This document shows positions 1-7,645 of a stretch of DNA of 13,899 nt, in pieces. Position 1 is the first letter of the stretch, and the number at the start of each line of letters is the position of its first letter. The stretch lies in the NCBI GenBank assembly GCA_043820265.1, contig JBDREA010000069.1:1-13899 (forward strand). Reading direction: 5' to 3'. The notes under the pieces were generated by a model. The model was given only the letters and a program-made list of their open reading frames with translations, was not told where the DNA came from and searched no databases. The position numbers and the translations under genes were made by a program. The DNA is from JBDREA01 sp043820265. GTDB lineage: Archaea; Altiarchaeota; Altiarchaeia; IMC4; JBDREA01.

Positions 1-194
1 TCAACACCACCAGTCCATTTATATCGGATGGCGCCGAGGTTCTGGACTGTGCTATTGGCTACTTTGTCCCCTTTTACCTGCATCAGATGGGATCCAACTA
101 TTCCGGGGTTGAAGGAACATACAACATTCTGACCCTCGACAATCCCCCCTCCTGGCAAGGTCGAATATGTTCTCTTCAATGTCTTGGTTACCAT
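1..194 (-). CDS. Hypothetical protein, 5' part only (runs off left edge)
   Basis: On the minus strand an open frame begins at an ATG (194-192) and stays open to the window edge, about 64 codons. It starts MVTKTLKRTYSTLPGGGIVE and continues with alternating polar and hydrophobic residues, glycines and prolines, which looks like beta-rich structure. There is no signal peptide or membrane segment in the visible part, and I do not recognise a family. An in-frame stop lies 27 nt upstream of the ATG, so the start is well bounded. It diverges from the surface-protein gene at 279, leaving an 84-bp AT-rich gap that can hold both promoters. The plus strand is also open across this stretch (3-251), so strand assignment rests on the divergent promoter layout and the more protein-like composition of the minus frame. 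Confidence is moderate. Confidence 0.45.
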   Translation of the reverse strand, partial: MVTKTLKRTYSTLPGGGIVEGQNVVCSFNPGIVGSHLMQVKGDKVANSTVQNLGAIRYKWTGGV

Positions 195-218
195 GTGAAA
201 AATATTAGGAAGCGCAGG

Positions 219-224
219 TTAAAG
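219..224 (-). promoter_or_regulatory. Possible TATA-like box for the left-edge minus-strand gene
   Basis: Read on the minus strand the sequence is CTTTAACC, centred about 27 nt upstream of the ATG at 194. That is the distance expected for a leaderless archaeal transcript. The match is weak, and a more AT-rich stretch nearer the ATG is too close to be a TATA box. Confidence 0.25.
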
Positions 225-246
225 AGGTTTTTGAAGTTGAAAATAA

Positions 247-254
247 TTTAAATA
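247..254 (+). promoter_or_regulatory. Probable TATA box, leaderless promoter of the surface-protein operon
   Basis: The octamer TTTAAATA is centred about 28 nt upstream of the ATG at 279. No Shine-Dalgarno-like purine run precedes that ATG; the bases before it are TATACTTATTT. Spacing and composition fit a leaderless archaeal promoter driving the operon that starts at 279. Confidence 0.55.
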
Positions 255-278
255 CTTTAAAGTTATCTATACTTATTT

Positions 279-2438
279 ATGATTAGAGGGTGGTGGATTC
301 TCTCAATTGTTTTTCTTGTCCAGTTCACGTCGGCATACGACCTTGCATTAGAGGTAACTCTGCCTGAAAATGTATCTGTTAACTCAACCTACGAGGACCT
401 TTTTAAGATAACAAACCTCGACCACCAAACGAGTGTAAAAGAGAATCTCACCGCATCAGTCGATTATACCATCACTTTCCTCGATGGTAATTCCTCAACA
501 AAAGAAAACTTTACAGTCACAGGCCTTGCCTCCTGGAAGACGTCCGAAACCGGCATATGGACCCCGACAAAAGTGGGGGAATACCGAATCGAAGGAAGGA
601 TCACCAACAGTTTTGAAAACAGCGATACAAACCCGTCAAACGATTTAGCAAACAAAACAATCACAGTTCACTCTACATCGAACATACCATGTGAGTGGGA
701 CGTAGAGATCCAAAAGGAAAAAGATGACTTTGCCATCAAAGAACCTGTGTCATGGAAGTTTAAGGTCAACTGTACAAACTGCACGGGCCTCCCTGAGAAT
801 CTTATCGTATCCTACTGGGTTAAAGACGAAACTGGAGAAATCATAAAGGAAAAGAAAAACTGGAGTGGACTAAACATTCAAGGCGAAGAAACATCCACCA
901 AAAGGACTTGGACACCCCAACAAAGTGGAAACTATACATTAAATGCAGAAATCGTATCGATTTCGTGTAGGGACGAAATCCAACTGAACAACAAAGCCTA
1001 CGAGGAAATCTCTGTTTTATTTAAAAACTCAAACCAAAGATGCGCTATCAACCTAACAATCCCACAAGACACAATCTATGATGAGACATCCTACCTCGTC
1101 AACGTATCTACCAACGTAACCGACAGTCACAACATCCAACTCAAAAGCTGGGTTGAAGACTTCTTTGGAAAAAAGATTCAGGAAAAAGAAGAATTCATCT
1201 TCTTAGAGGATGAAAAAGAGATTGTCAGATTCTACTGGAATCCTGGAAAGACCACAGGAACAGAAGCCTACATCATCCGGGCAGAAACCTTAAATCCAGG
1301 CTGTCGGGTAAATCAATCCAATGTATCAACTGAACGAATCGTTGTCGTAGTAGGAGAAAGACCCCGGCCAGAAAACCGGAAGAGCAACTCCGAGATCGAA
1401 TTCAACATCCGAAAAAACAAAACGTATGAATGGGACGAGACAATCGACGCAAGAGTCAATGTTTATCGCGGGTCAACCAGTAAAAGAAACGTAAAAATCT
1501 GGATTGAAGACAACCTAGAGAAAAAAGTATCAGAAACGTCATCGTTCAACATTGAAACAAAGTATGTGAAAACCGAATTTGTCATACCAGTCTTCCTGAA
1601 AAACCCCGGAAGAAACCTCACAAACACATACTTTCTTAAAGCTGAAGGATTAGGTGAAAAAGATATCTGTGAAATAAAAATCAAAGGCCTAACCTCAGAA
1701 AAAGAAGAAAGCAACACAATAAAAAAACCAGATTCGAGTACAACCTCAGACGAAGAAAACCCCAAATTACCAGGCTTAGAGATTGTCGACTACCCCGCCG
1801 AGGCAGGATCAGATGGTTTTCAAATCACGATAGAAGTCGATAGCGGGCCGGTAGACTTAAACGGCACCTTGACCTCCTATATCTATAACGGAACAAAACT
1901 TCTGTCTGAAGGTTTCAAAGGCACAGAATGGAAAAAAGCATGGAATGCGAACGAAATATTTATCAAGCAAAACAGAAAGGAAACGAAAAAGTACACGTTA
2001 AAAAACAGAATAGTAGAAGGAACACCAAAGGGAACATACAAAATTAAAGCCAAACTTGTGAGCGAAAACAAAATATTAGAAGACCTCCAAGATATCCGAG
2101 TATTGGAAGAAACGAAGAAACATATCCTCGAACAACCAACCGAGGAACCAGCAATAAAACTCCCAAGTCATGACCCAAAGGACAACTCATCAAAAAAGGA
2201 GCTGACCTCCTTCACGGGAAAAACCATTAATCCACTAAACAAATGGCAGCCGCCTAAACTAGTTATTTTAATAAAACCACTGCTTTTAGTAACAATATTT
2301 CTAATAATTGTAGCGACTCTCAGCTTTATATTAGCTTTAAGTCAAAAAGCCAAAAAAAATAAAGATGTCTCCAATACCAGGAAACCCCCGCGGACCGCCA
2401 CCAACGCTAGACATCCACAGACTCACCGAAGGAGATGA
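279..2438 (+). CDS. Secreted multi-Ig-like surface protein with C-terminal membrane anchor
   Basis: This 719-residue protein starts with a typical signal peptide (MIRGWWILSIVFLVQFTSA). The next ~630 residues can be divided into about five beta-sandwich-like units beginning near residues 20, 137, 256, 375 and 505. Each has alternating strands and a recurring 'V.D..G..I.E' hairpin, as in CARDB/Ig-like archaeal surface proteins. Some units open with Cys (CEWDVEI, RCAINLTI). About 20 N-x-S/T sequons suggest N-glycosylation outside the cell. One hydrophobic helix (LVILIKPLLLVTIFLIIVATL) near residues 660-685 is followed by a very basic tail rich in K and R, predicting an exterior body and a short cytoplasmic tail. 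The last 74 bp overlap the next gene in another frame, so the tail sequence is constrained by that overlap. The start is supported by the signal peptide and the TATA box. Specific function is unknown; cell-surface adhesion or scaffold is inference. Confidence 0.85.
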   Translation: MIRGWWILSIVFLVQFTSAYDLALEVTLPENVSVNSTYEDLFKITNLDHQTSVKENLTASVDYTITFLDGNSSTKENFTVTGLASWKTSETGIWTPTKVGEYRIEGRITNSFENSDTNPSNDLANKTITVHSTSNIPCEWDVEIQKEKDDFAIKEPVSWKFKVNCTNCTGLPENLIVSYWVKDETGEIIKEKKNWSGLNIQGEETSTKRTWTPQQSGNYTLNAEIVSISCRDEIQLNNKAYEEISVLFKNSNQRCAINLTIPQDTIYDETSYLVNVSTNVTDSHNIQLKSWVEDFFGKKIQEKEEFIFLEDEKEIVRFYWNPGKTTGTEAYIIRAETLNPGCRVNQSNVSTERIVVVVGERPRPENRKSNSEIEFNIRKNKTYEWDETIDARVNVYRGSTSKRNVKIWIEDNLEKKVSETSSFNIETKYVKTEFVIPVFLKNPGRNLTNTYFLKAEGLGEKDICEIKIKGLTSEKEESNTIKKPDSSTTSDEENPKLPGLEIVDYPAEAGSDGFQITIEVDSGPVDLNGTLTSYIYNGTKLLSEGFKGTEWKKAWNANEIFIKQNRKETKKYTLKNRIVEGTPKGTYKIKAKLVSENKILEDLQDIRVLEETKKHILEQPTEEPAIKLPSHDPKDNSSKKELTSFTGKTINPLNKWQPPKLVILIKPLLLVTIFLIIVATLSFILALSQKAKKNKDVSNTRKPPRTATNARHPQTHRRR
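2352..2359 (+). other. A8 homopolymer just before the gene overlap, possible slippage site
   Basis: Eight consecutive A bases encode the lysines right after the surface protein's membrane helix, 6 nt before the ATG of the next gene. The downstream gene is in the +1 frame relative to the upstream one. A +1 ribosomal shift, or loss of one base in the transcript here, would join the two frames without an intervening stop. No accessory structure was established; this is only a candidate. Confidence 0.3.
2365..2438 (+). other. 74-bp different-frame overlap of two coding regions
   Basis: The 3' end of the surface-protein gene and the 5' end of the coiled-coil gene share these bases in different frames. 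One frame gives a basic cytoplasmic tail (K, R, T, P-rich), the other a proline-rich leader. The overlap is far longer than the 1-4 nt overlaps elsewhere in this window. Confidence 0.7.
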
Positions 2439-5073
2439 CGAAAGAGACAGCGGACCAAAAGACCTTCTAAAACTGATCGCACGAGTCGGAGACCTAACTG
2501 TTAGCGATGCAGCCAACATCCTCAACGTCGAACTGGGTATAATGCGAAGTTGGGCGAGAGTGCTTGCCCAAAAGGGGCTTCTAGTAATCGAATCCCCCGA
2601 AGACCGAAACCCCACCCTCAAGCCAACAAAGGATTTTCTCAAAAAACTCGAGTCAATGAAAAAGAAGAAGGTGGCAACTCCCAAAAGGAGGGTCGCCTAC
2701 GCCCCATCTGAAGAACGGACCGGATTTGAAGCAGAAAAACTCCACTTAAGAGAGGAGGAACTCGAATTTGAAAGAAAGAAGCGAGAGGAACTGGAGCAAG
2801 AGCTAAAGAACTGGAAAGAAAAACTGATCGACAAAGAGATAGAGGTAAAAAAGGAGCATGACCGTATGGTCGAACTCCAATCCGAGATTGAAGGCTTAAA
2901 AGAGAAAATCAGGGGCGCAGGTATCGGAGACCAAAAAGACCTTCAGGATCTGCAGGAAAAACTCATTGTAGAAAGGGGTGAAAAAGAGAAAGCTCTGGCC
3001 GAACTCGAAAAGGAAAGGCAGGAGATGAAGGAAAAACGGGCCGGACTGGAAGGGGAACAAACTAGGTTGGCTGAACTCGAGAAAAAAGCGAAAAAAGCCG
3101 ATGAACTCGAAAAGAAGGAAAGAGAACTGGAGAAAAAGGTAGAGGAACTGGAAGAACACGAAAAAGAGCTAGAAAGCCAGGCAGGCTTAAGCGAAGACAA
3201 ACTAGTCGCTGACCTAAGAGAAAGACTGGATAAAGAGCATGAAGACAGGCTAATAGTCGAAAAAAAGCTTGAAGAACTCGAAGACCAACTTTCAAAACAA
3301 AAAGAATCAAGCTCAGAAAGCGAAGACTTGATTAAGCTCAAAGAACAACTCGAAACAGAGCGAAAAGAAAGGAAAAAGACCAGAGAAGAACTCGAAGGCT
3401 ATATAAAACAATTAACAGACCAACAAGAAGAATTCACAGGAAAAGAAGAGCATATTGAAAAGATATATGAAGAGAAGAAGATTGAGCTAGAAAAAGAAGA
3501 AAAGCAGATAGAAGAGGAAAAGAAGGCCATAGACGAAAAAGAGAAAGAAATCACTAAAAAAGAAAAAGAATTAGCTCAACTCCAGCAGGAAGAGAGAAGA
3601 AAGCTAAAGGAGGCGGAGGACGAAATAAAGAAAAAGAAGGAGGAGGTTCTCCTGGCAAAACAAAAGGAGGACGAAGAAAGGAAGAGACTGCAAGAAGAAT
3701 ACGTGAAAAAAGAACAGGAACTCAAAGTAAAAGCCGAAGAGGAAAGACTGGTGCTCCAAAGGGAGATAGAAGCGGAAAAACGAAAAGACCAAGCGGTTTA
3801 TACAGAACACAAAAGTGAGTTAGAGGACTGGGAAACCCACATAAAAGAAAAAGAAGAAGCATTAATAGCAATCCGCAGCCAGCTTGTGGAAGAAGAAAAA
3901 AAGATAAAAAATGAGGCCCAAGAGATAGAGGCCGGAAGAGCCGAACTAGAAGAGACATTCCAAAAACGCATGGGAGAGCTAAGAGACATCGAAAAACAGA
4001 TCTCAAAAATCCTGGGGGAAGACGTAGAGGAGAAGTCTCCTTTACCCAATGTATTTCAAAAAGCGAAAGAGGAACATCTGCCAGAGATCCCCAGACCAGA
4101 GGATTTAGTCCAATCAGAGAAAGAGAATGAAAGTCTTGGGGGTAAAGACCAAACAATAGGAGAAAAAATAGAAAATAAAAAAACAGGAAAAGAACCGAAA
4201 AAAGAGAAAAACGGCGGATTTCTCAGTAACCTCTTTGGATTAGGAGGAAAAAAGGAGGAAATCAAGAAAATCCAAAAAGAAGAAAAAACAGAGGCTGAGC
4301 CAATCCAAGAAGTGATTAAAAGCGAGGAGAAAAAAGAGAATGAAGTTACGAAGGAAGGAAAACAGGTGACAACAAATTTCAAATCCCCTGGGGAACCTAG
4401 TAAAGAGGAGATTAGTAAAGGAGTAACTATAGAGGATGCAGAAAAGATTGAAAAATTCGCCGATGAAAAAGAGGTTTCTGATAAACTGAATGAAGACGAG
4501 TCCAAAAATCAGAGGCCAAAAAAAGAAGAAGTGACAGAAGAGCAAAAAAAAGAAGAAGTAGAGGAAGAACTAGACAAGGAAGAGGGCAATGAATCCATTA
4601 CGAACGATAACGCTCAACAAAAAAAAGATGTGATGCAAAATGAAGAAGACAAAACCGGCGATGAGGTCAAAAAAGAGATAAAAATCGAGAAGTCAACTCC
4701 TGAGCCCCAACCTTGGCTTGAAACCAAGTCCACTATAAGATACAGAAAACCGGAAAAGAAGAAAGAGAAAAAAACCTTGGAAAAAACCAGAAGCTCGCAA
4801 GAGCTGCTCGAAATCTTAGAGAAAAAGAAAAAAGTTAAGTTCAAATCTGCGGTAAAAGAGTTGAAGGTTAGCTCAGTGGTCGTAAAAAACTGGGCAAGAG
4901 AGCTGAGAGATGAAGGAGAAATTGAGATAAAAAAACCTCCTTTGTTCGGTGACGTCGAACTCATATTGATAGGTAATGCAAAAAAGAAGGCTATCAGCGA
5001 AAAAAAGGATGCTGTGGATCGGATAAAGGCTGAGCTTGAGCGGATACGCGAAGAAGAAGAAAAACTGAGATAA
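2365..5073 (+). CDS. Giant coiled-coil protein with a winged-helix-like domain at each end
   Basis: This 902-residue protein has no signal peptide or membrane helix, so it is probably cytoplasmic. A proline-rich leader (1-30) precedes a helix-turn-helix-like unit at 34-75 (DAANILNVELGIMRSWARVL). Residues ~115-545 form an almost unbroken charged coiled coil of E/K/L heptads. Residues ~550-800 are an E/K-rich, probably disordered linker with a lone hydrophobic patch, GGFLSNLFGLGGKK (617-630). A second HTH-like unit lies at 814-855 and aligns with the first without gaps at offset 780, sharing L34/L814, W63/W843, A64/A844, R65/R845, L67/L847 and G71/G851. A charged helix ends the protein. The layout suggests a DNA- or protein-bridging rod, as in SMC-like or nucleoid-organising proteins, but there is no ATPase. 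The ATG at 2365 lies inside the preceding gene (74-bp overlap) and has no clear Shine-Dalgarno; the next in-frame ATG would remove half of the first domain. The 5-nt gap to the next gene supports co-transcription. Function is inferred only from architecture. Confidence 0.85.
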   Translation: MSPIPGNPRGPPPTLDIHRLTEGDDERDSGPKDLLKLIARVGDLTVSDAANILNVELGIMRSWARVLAQKGLLVIESPEDRNPTLKPTKDFLKKLESMKKKKVATPKRRVAYAPSEERTGFEAEKLHLREEELEFERKKREELEQELKNWKEKLIDKEIEVKKEHDRMVELQSEIEGLKEKIRGAGIGDQKDLQDLQEKLIVERGEKEKALAELEKERQEMKEKRAGLEGEQTRLAELEKKAKKADELEKKERELEKKVEELEEHEKELESQAGLSEDKLVADLRERLDKEHEDRLIVEKKLEELEDQLSKQKESSSESEDLIKLKEQLETERKERKKTREELEGYIKQLTDQQEEFTGKEEHIEKIYEEKKIELEKEEKQIEEEKKAIDEKEKEITKKEKELAQLQQEERRKLKEAEDEIKKKKEEVLLAKQKEDEERKRLQEEYVKKEQELKVKAEEERLVLQREIEAEKRKDQAVYTEHKSELEDWETHIKEKEEALIAIRSQLVEEEKKIKNEAQEIEAGRAELEETFQKRMGELRDIEKQISKILGEDVEEKSPLPNVFQKAKEEHLPEIPRPEDLVQSEKENESLGGKDQTIGEKIENKKTGKEPKKEKNGGFLSNLFGLGGKKEEIKKIQKEEKTEAEPIQEVIKSEEKKENEVTKEGKQVTTNFKSPGEPSKEEISKGVTIEDAEKIEKFADEKEVSDKLNEDESKNQRPKKEEVTEEQKKEEVEEELDKEEGNESITNDNAQQKKDVMQNEEDKTGDEVKKEIKIEKSTPEPQPWLETKSTIRYRKPEKKKEKKTLEKTRSSQELLEILEKKKKVKFKSAVKELKVSSVVVKNWARELRDEGEIEIKKPPLFGDVELILIGNAKKKAISEKKDAVDRIKAELERIREEEEKLR

Positions 5074-5078
5074 AAATA

Positions 5079-6398
5079 ATGCCTGATTCAGCAACTTTGA
5101 TTTTTCAGTCCGGCAGATGCGAGTGGGGCAACTGTTTCTTTTGTGGATATGGGCGCTTAATAGGAGATAAGCCAACCCAGGATAATCTGAAAAGACAATT
5201 TGATGAGTTCTTGTTTGGATTAGACGGGGACGTGGATGGCGTGAAGATTTTCGGTTCTGGAAGCTTCCTAGATGAAAAACAGGTTCCAAATGAGTCCCGA
5301 AAAATTTTCCTGGAAAAGTTGAAGGAGAAAGGAATTTTAAAATTGACTGTCGAATCCCGTCCCGAATTCGTATCAAATGATGCCCTCAAAGAATTTATGG
5401 GATTTGATTACTCCATAGCCATCGGACTTGAGGTCGCAGACGACGATGTTCTGGAAAAAATCAACAAGGGATTCAAGCTTAAAGACTTCGAACGTGCAGC
5501 CAAGACCATACATGATGAGAAGGGGAAAGTTAGAACATATCTTCTTGTTAATCCGCCCTTCATAGAAGATGTTGCTGAGAGCATAAATTCCTCCGTTGAA
5601 TATGCCCTTAAACATTCCGATTCGATCGTTTTGATAAATCTTTTGCCCCATGGAAACACGCCGCTTTTTAGTATGTGGCTTTCTGGTGAATGGAATTTTC
5701 TCTCGAAAAAGGAATTTGCTGAAGTCACAGAAAAATGGAGGGGAAACGAAAAGATAACCTTGGACGAAGAGACCTTCAGGTTCACGCCCAAGTTCCCAAA
5801 AAACCTGAAAGATGACCTAAAAGGAGTCGGAGAACAATACCTGACCCACCCCCACTTTGAAGTATGGCAGGACTACCTACAAAGATGGTATCAGCCGTTA
5901 AAAGAAAAAAAGATACTCCTGTTTTTACCCTGCAGCTACACAAAGCCTTACTCAAATTCCAAGACCCACCAAAATATAATAAAGATAATAAGCGAAGCAG
6001 GAATTAGAAGAGTCATCCACGAAGTGATGTTAAGCAATGCTGGGGTCATCCCCCGGGAATTTGAAAACCATTATCCCTTCGAAAGCTACGACTGGGACGA
6101 GAGATTGGAAATGGAAGAGATAAAAAAGAGATACGTTGAAGTCACATCCCAAAGGATAAAGGGATACCTCAAAGCACACACAGGCCAATATAAGAAGTTG
6201 GTCTGCTTTCTTAAACCCGATTCAGACTCATATAAAGCATTAGAGGATGCTGCCCTGGAATTGGGAATCTCCGTCCACAACCTTTTAACCTCAAAAACAT
6301 ATAGCAAATTACAGGGGACAAAAAGCCCTCTGCAAGATGATTTATCACTCAACGATCTGAAAAAGGGATTGAATTGGCTACTGCAAGATTCTACATGA
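5079..6398 (+). CDS. Archaeosine synthase: RaSEA radical-SAM domain fused to ArcS catalytic domain
   Basis: This 439-residue protein combines two activities usually carried by separate proteins. Residues 1 to ~270 match the RaSEA radical-SAM family. They include a cluster motif C14-x4-C19-x2-C22 followed by GYG, then VKIFGSGSFLDE, VESRPEFV, IGLEVADDD, INKGF and YLLVNPPF, all hallmarks of that family. Residues ~278-430 match the ArcS core (DUF5591), with P284-C-S-x2-K-P-Y-x2-S-x-T-H297, the PCSxxKPYxxSxSH signature of the lysine-transfer site. In known systems ArcS attaches lysine to preQ0 at position 15 of tRNA, and RaSEA then cleaves that adduct to give archaeosine. The canonical ArcS N-terminal TGT-like domain and C-terminal PUA domain are absent, so tRNA recognition must come from elsewhere in this protein or from TGT. 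It starts 5 nt after the coiled-coil gene, and its stop overlaps the next gene. Family assignment is confident; that one chain performs both steps is inference. Confidence 0.85.
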   Translation: MPDSATLIFQSGRCEWGNCFFCGYGRLIGDKPTQDNLKRQFDEFLFGLDGDVDGVKIFGSGSFLDEKQVPNESRKIFLEKLKEKGILKLTVESRPEFVSNDALKEFMGFDYSIAIGLEVADDDVLEKINKGFKLKDFERAAKTIHDEKGKVRTYLLVNPPFIEDVAESINSSVEYALKHSDSIVLINLLPHGNTPLFSMWLSGEWNFLSKKEFAEVTEKWRGNEKITLDEETFRFTPKFPKNLKDDLKGVGEQYLTHPHFEVWQDYLQRWYQPLKEKKILLFLPCSYTKPYSNSKTHQNIIKIISEAGIRRVIHEVMLSNAGVIPREFENHYPFESYDWDERLEMEEIKKRYVEVTSQRIKGYLKAHTGQYKKLVCFLKPDSDSYKALEDAALELGISVHNLLTSKTYSKLQGTKSPLQDDLSLNDLKKGLNWLLQDST

Positions 6399-6877
6399 TG
6401 GGAAACGTCGAGATCACGCATTCTATCACAGTTCAGGATGCCATCGCGAAAAACGGGCTAGCCGGCTCGGTGATTACGATGCGGCCAAACAAGATGGCAG
6501 TCGTCGTTGAGGGATCAGAAAAAAACATCCGCACCCTGCACGCAACTTTAACAGAAAATGACCTCGCAGATCTTACCCTCACAGACCTTGAGATGCGAAA
6601 GGACTCTTTCGTTGAAGAACGCCCCATTTCAAGAGAGGACTTTGAAGTAGTTGTAAGCTACCTAAAAGAAATCGAAAGAAACCTCAGAAGAATCAACATG
6701 CGGCTTGGAGCATTAGAGCAGGGAGTTCAACCAATAAGAGAAACTCACTCCTCAATTGACTACTACTCAGAGCAAAAAGAAGAAGAAAGAAAAGAGTATT
6801 CCTGGGATCAAAAAGAAGAAGCAGGAGAAACAGAACAGGAATCAGGCAGCGTATTATCAGACTTCTTCAATAACTGA
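6374..6877 (+). CDS. Acylphosphatase-fold-like protein lacking catalytic residues, with coiled-coil tail
   Basis: Residues 3 to ~62 follow the acylphosphatase pattern: a first strand ARFYMMGNV, a helix ending in NGLAGSV, then a strand-turn-strand around KMAVVVEGSEKNIRTLHATL. The catalytic residues are missing. The phosphate loop GxVQGVGFR is replaced by GNVEITHSI, with no Arg, and the active-site Asn position after GSV is I-T. It is therefore probably not an acylphosphatase and may be a binding or assembly module. Residues ~95-125 are an amphipathic helix (YLKEIERNLRRINMRL) likely to form a coiled coil, followed by an acidic, E/Q-rich tail ending DFFNN. I chose the TTG at 6374 because it supplies the whole first beta strand and has GGGA upstream. 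The ATG at 6395, in an ATGA overlap with the previous stop, is an alternative that would shorten that strand. It lies in the operon between the archaeosine enzyme and hisA. Its role is unknown. Confidence 0.7.
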   Translation: MATARFYMMGNVEITHSITVQDAIAKNGLAGSVITMRPNKMAVVVEGSEKNIRTLHATLTENDLADLTLTDLEMRKDSFVEERPISREDFEVVVSYLKEIERNLRRINMRLGALEQGVQPIRETHSSIDYYSEQKEEERKEYSWDQKEEAGETEQESGSVLSDFFNN

Positions 6878-6879
6878 AA

Positions 6880-7611
6880 ATGAGAATCATCCCGGCAGTG
6901 GACATTTTAGACGGAAGATGCGCTCAGTTGGTCGGTGGAAAACCTGAGACCGCGGAATTCTACGGGGACCCGGTCAAAGTCGCGGCCGAATGGCAGAAGA
7001 ACGGTGCTGAAGTACTGCATGTTATCGATCTCGACGCAGCCCTTTCATCAGGCGAAAAAAACAACAAAAAAGAGATTGTCGAAATCGCAAAAAAAACCAA
7101 GGTTGAAATCCAGGTGGGGGGAGGAATCAGAAACATCGATTATGCGCGCGAGCTACTTGAGACCCAGGTCGACAGGATTATCCTTGGCACCTGGGCACTA
7201 CTCTTTTATCATGAAAAAAACCTGGAAGGCCTAGAAAAGCTAAAAGAGGATTTTGGAGCCGACCGCATCATGTTCGCAGCCGACTTCAGGAAAGGGAATG
7301 TCGTCTTGCATGGATGGCAGGAAGACTCCATCGTCTCGGTAGTCGACTTCATAAAGAAGACCGAAGAACTTTGCTGGGGCTTTCTCACAACGAACGTCGA
7401 AGTCGAGGGAAAGATGGGGGGAATCGATCTCGCAGCGATAACCGATGCTGTGTGCTCAACAGAAAAACCCGTAATCGCATCAGGAGGTATCAGCTCATAC
7501 GTCGACGTCGAAAACATAAAGGCAACGGGTGCGTGGGGGGTGGTGATAGGAAAGGCACTATATGAAAAAAAACTGGACTTCAAAAAACTTCTAAAAAGAA
7601 AAACACATTAG
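6880..7611 (+). CDS. hisA: HisA, phosphoribosylformimino-AICAR-P isomerase
   Basis: This 243-residue TIM barrel converts ProFAR to PRFAR, the fourth step of histidine synthesis. It opens IIPAVDILDGRCAQLVGG with the catalytic Asp at residue 8. Next come DPVKVAAEW, LHVIDLDAAL, the phosphate loop VGGGIR, VDRIILGTWAL, a second candidate catalytic Asp at 135 in FAADFRKG, HGW, and the C-terminal phosphate loop ASGGIS with VVIGKALYEKKLDF. Length matches HisA. The segment TTNVEVEGKMGGID replaces the bacterial TDI..DGT..G motif and resembles what I recall of archaeal HisA proteins. The start lies 2 nt after the preceding stop, so it is co-transcribed as the last gene of this operon. No HisF, HisH or other pathway gene is in the window except a HisC-like enzyme just downstream. 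Dual HisA/TrpF activity cannot be excluded from sequence alone. Confidence 0.88.
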   Translation: MRIIPAVDILDGRCAQLVGGKPETAEFYGDPVKVAAEWQKNGAEVLHVIDLDAALSSGEKNNKKEIVEIAKKTKVEIQVGGGIRNIDYARELLETQVDRIILGTWALLFYHEKNLEGLEKLKEDFGADRIMFAADFRKGNVVLHGWQEDSIVSVVDFIKKTEELCWGFLTTNVEVEGKMGGIDLAAITDAVCSTEKPVIASGGISSYVDVENIKATGAWGVVIGKALYEKKLDFKKLLKRKTH

Positions 7612-7645
7612 AGCCCCTCATAGACTCTCTTTTAACCTGGAAATT

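Noticed and set aside
3..251. Plus-strand open frame ending KRFLKLKII
   Set aside because: It ends in the AT-rich promoter region with an artificial-looking basic tail. The minus frame has a well-bounded ATG and a divergent-promoter layout, so I prefer it, with limited certainty.
2943..4964. Many long minus-strand open frames rich in Ser, Phe and Leu
   Set aside because: They are antisense shadows of the E/K-rich coiled-coil gene (GAA/AAG codons read backwards as TTC/CTT) and have no promoter or family resemblance.
6756..7565. Plus-strand frames overlapping the acylphosphatase-like gene and hisA
   Set aside because: They are out-of-frame shadows; hisA has full family motifs over the same bases.
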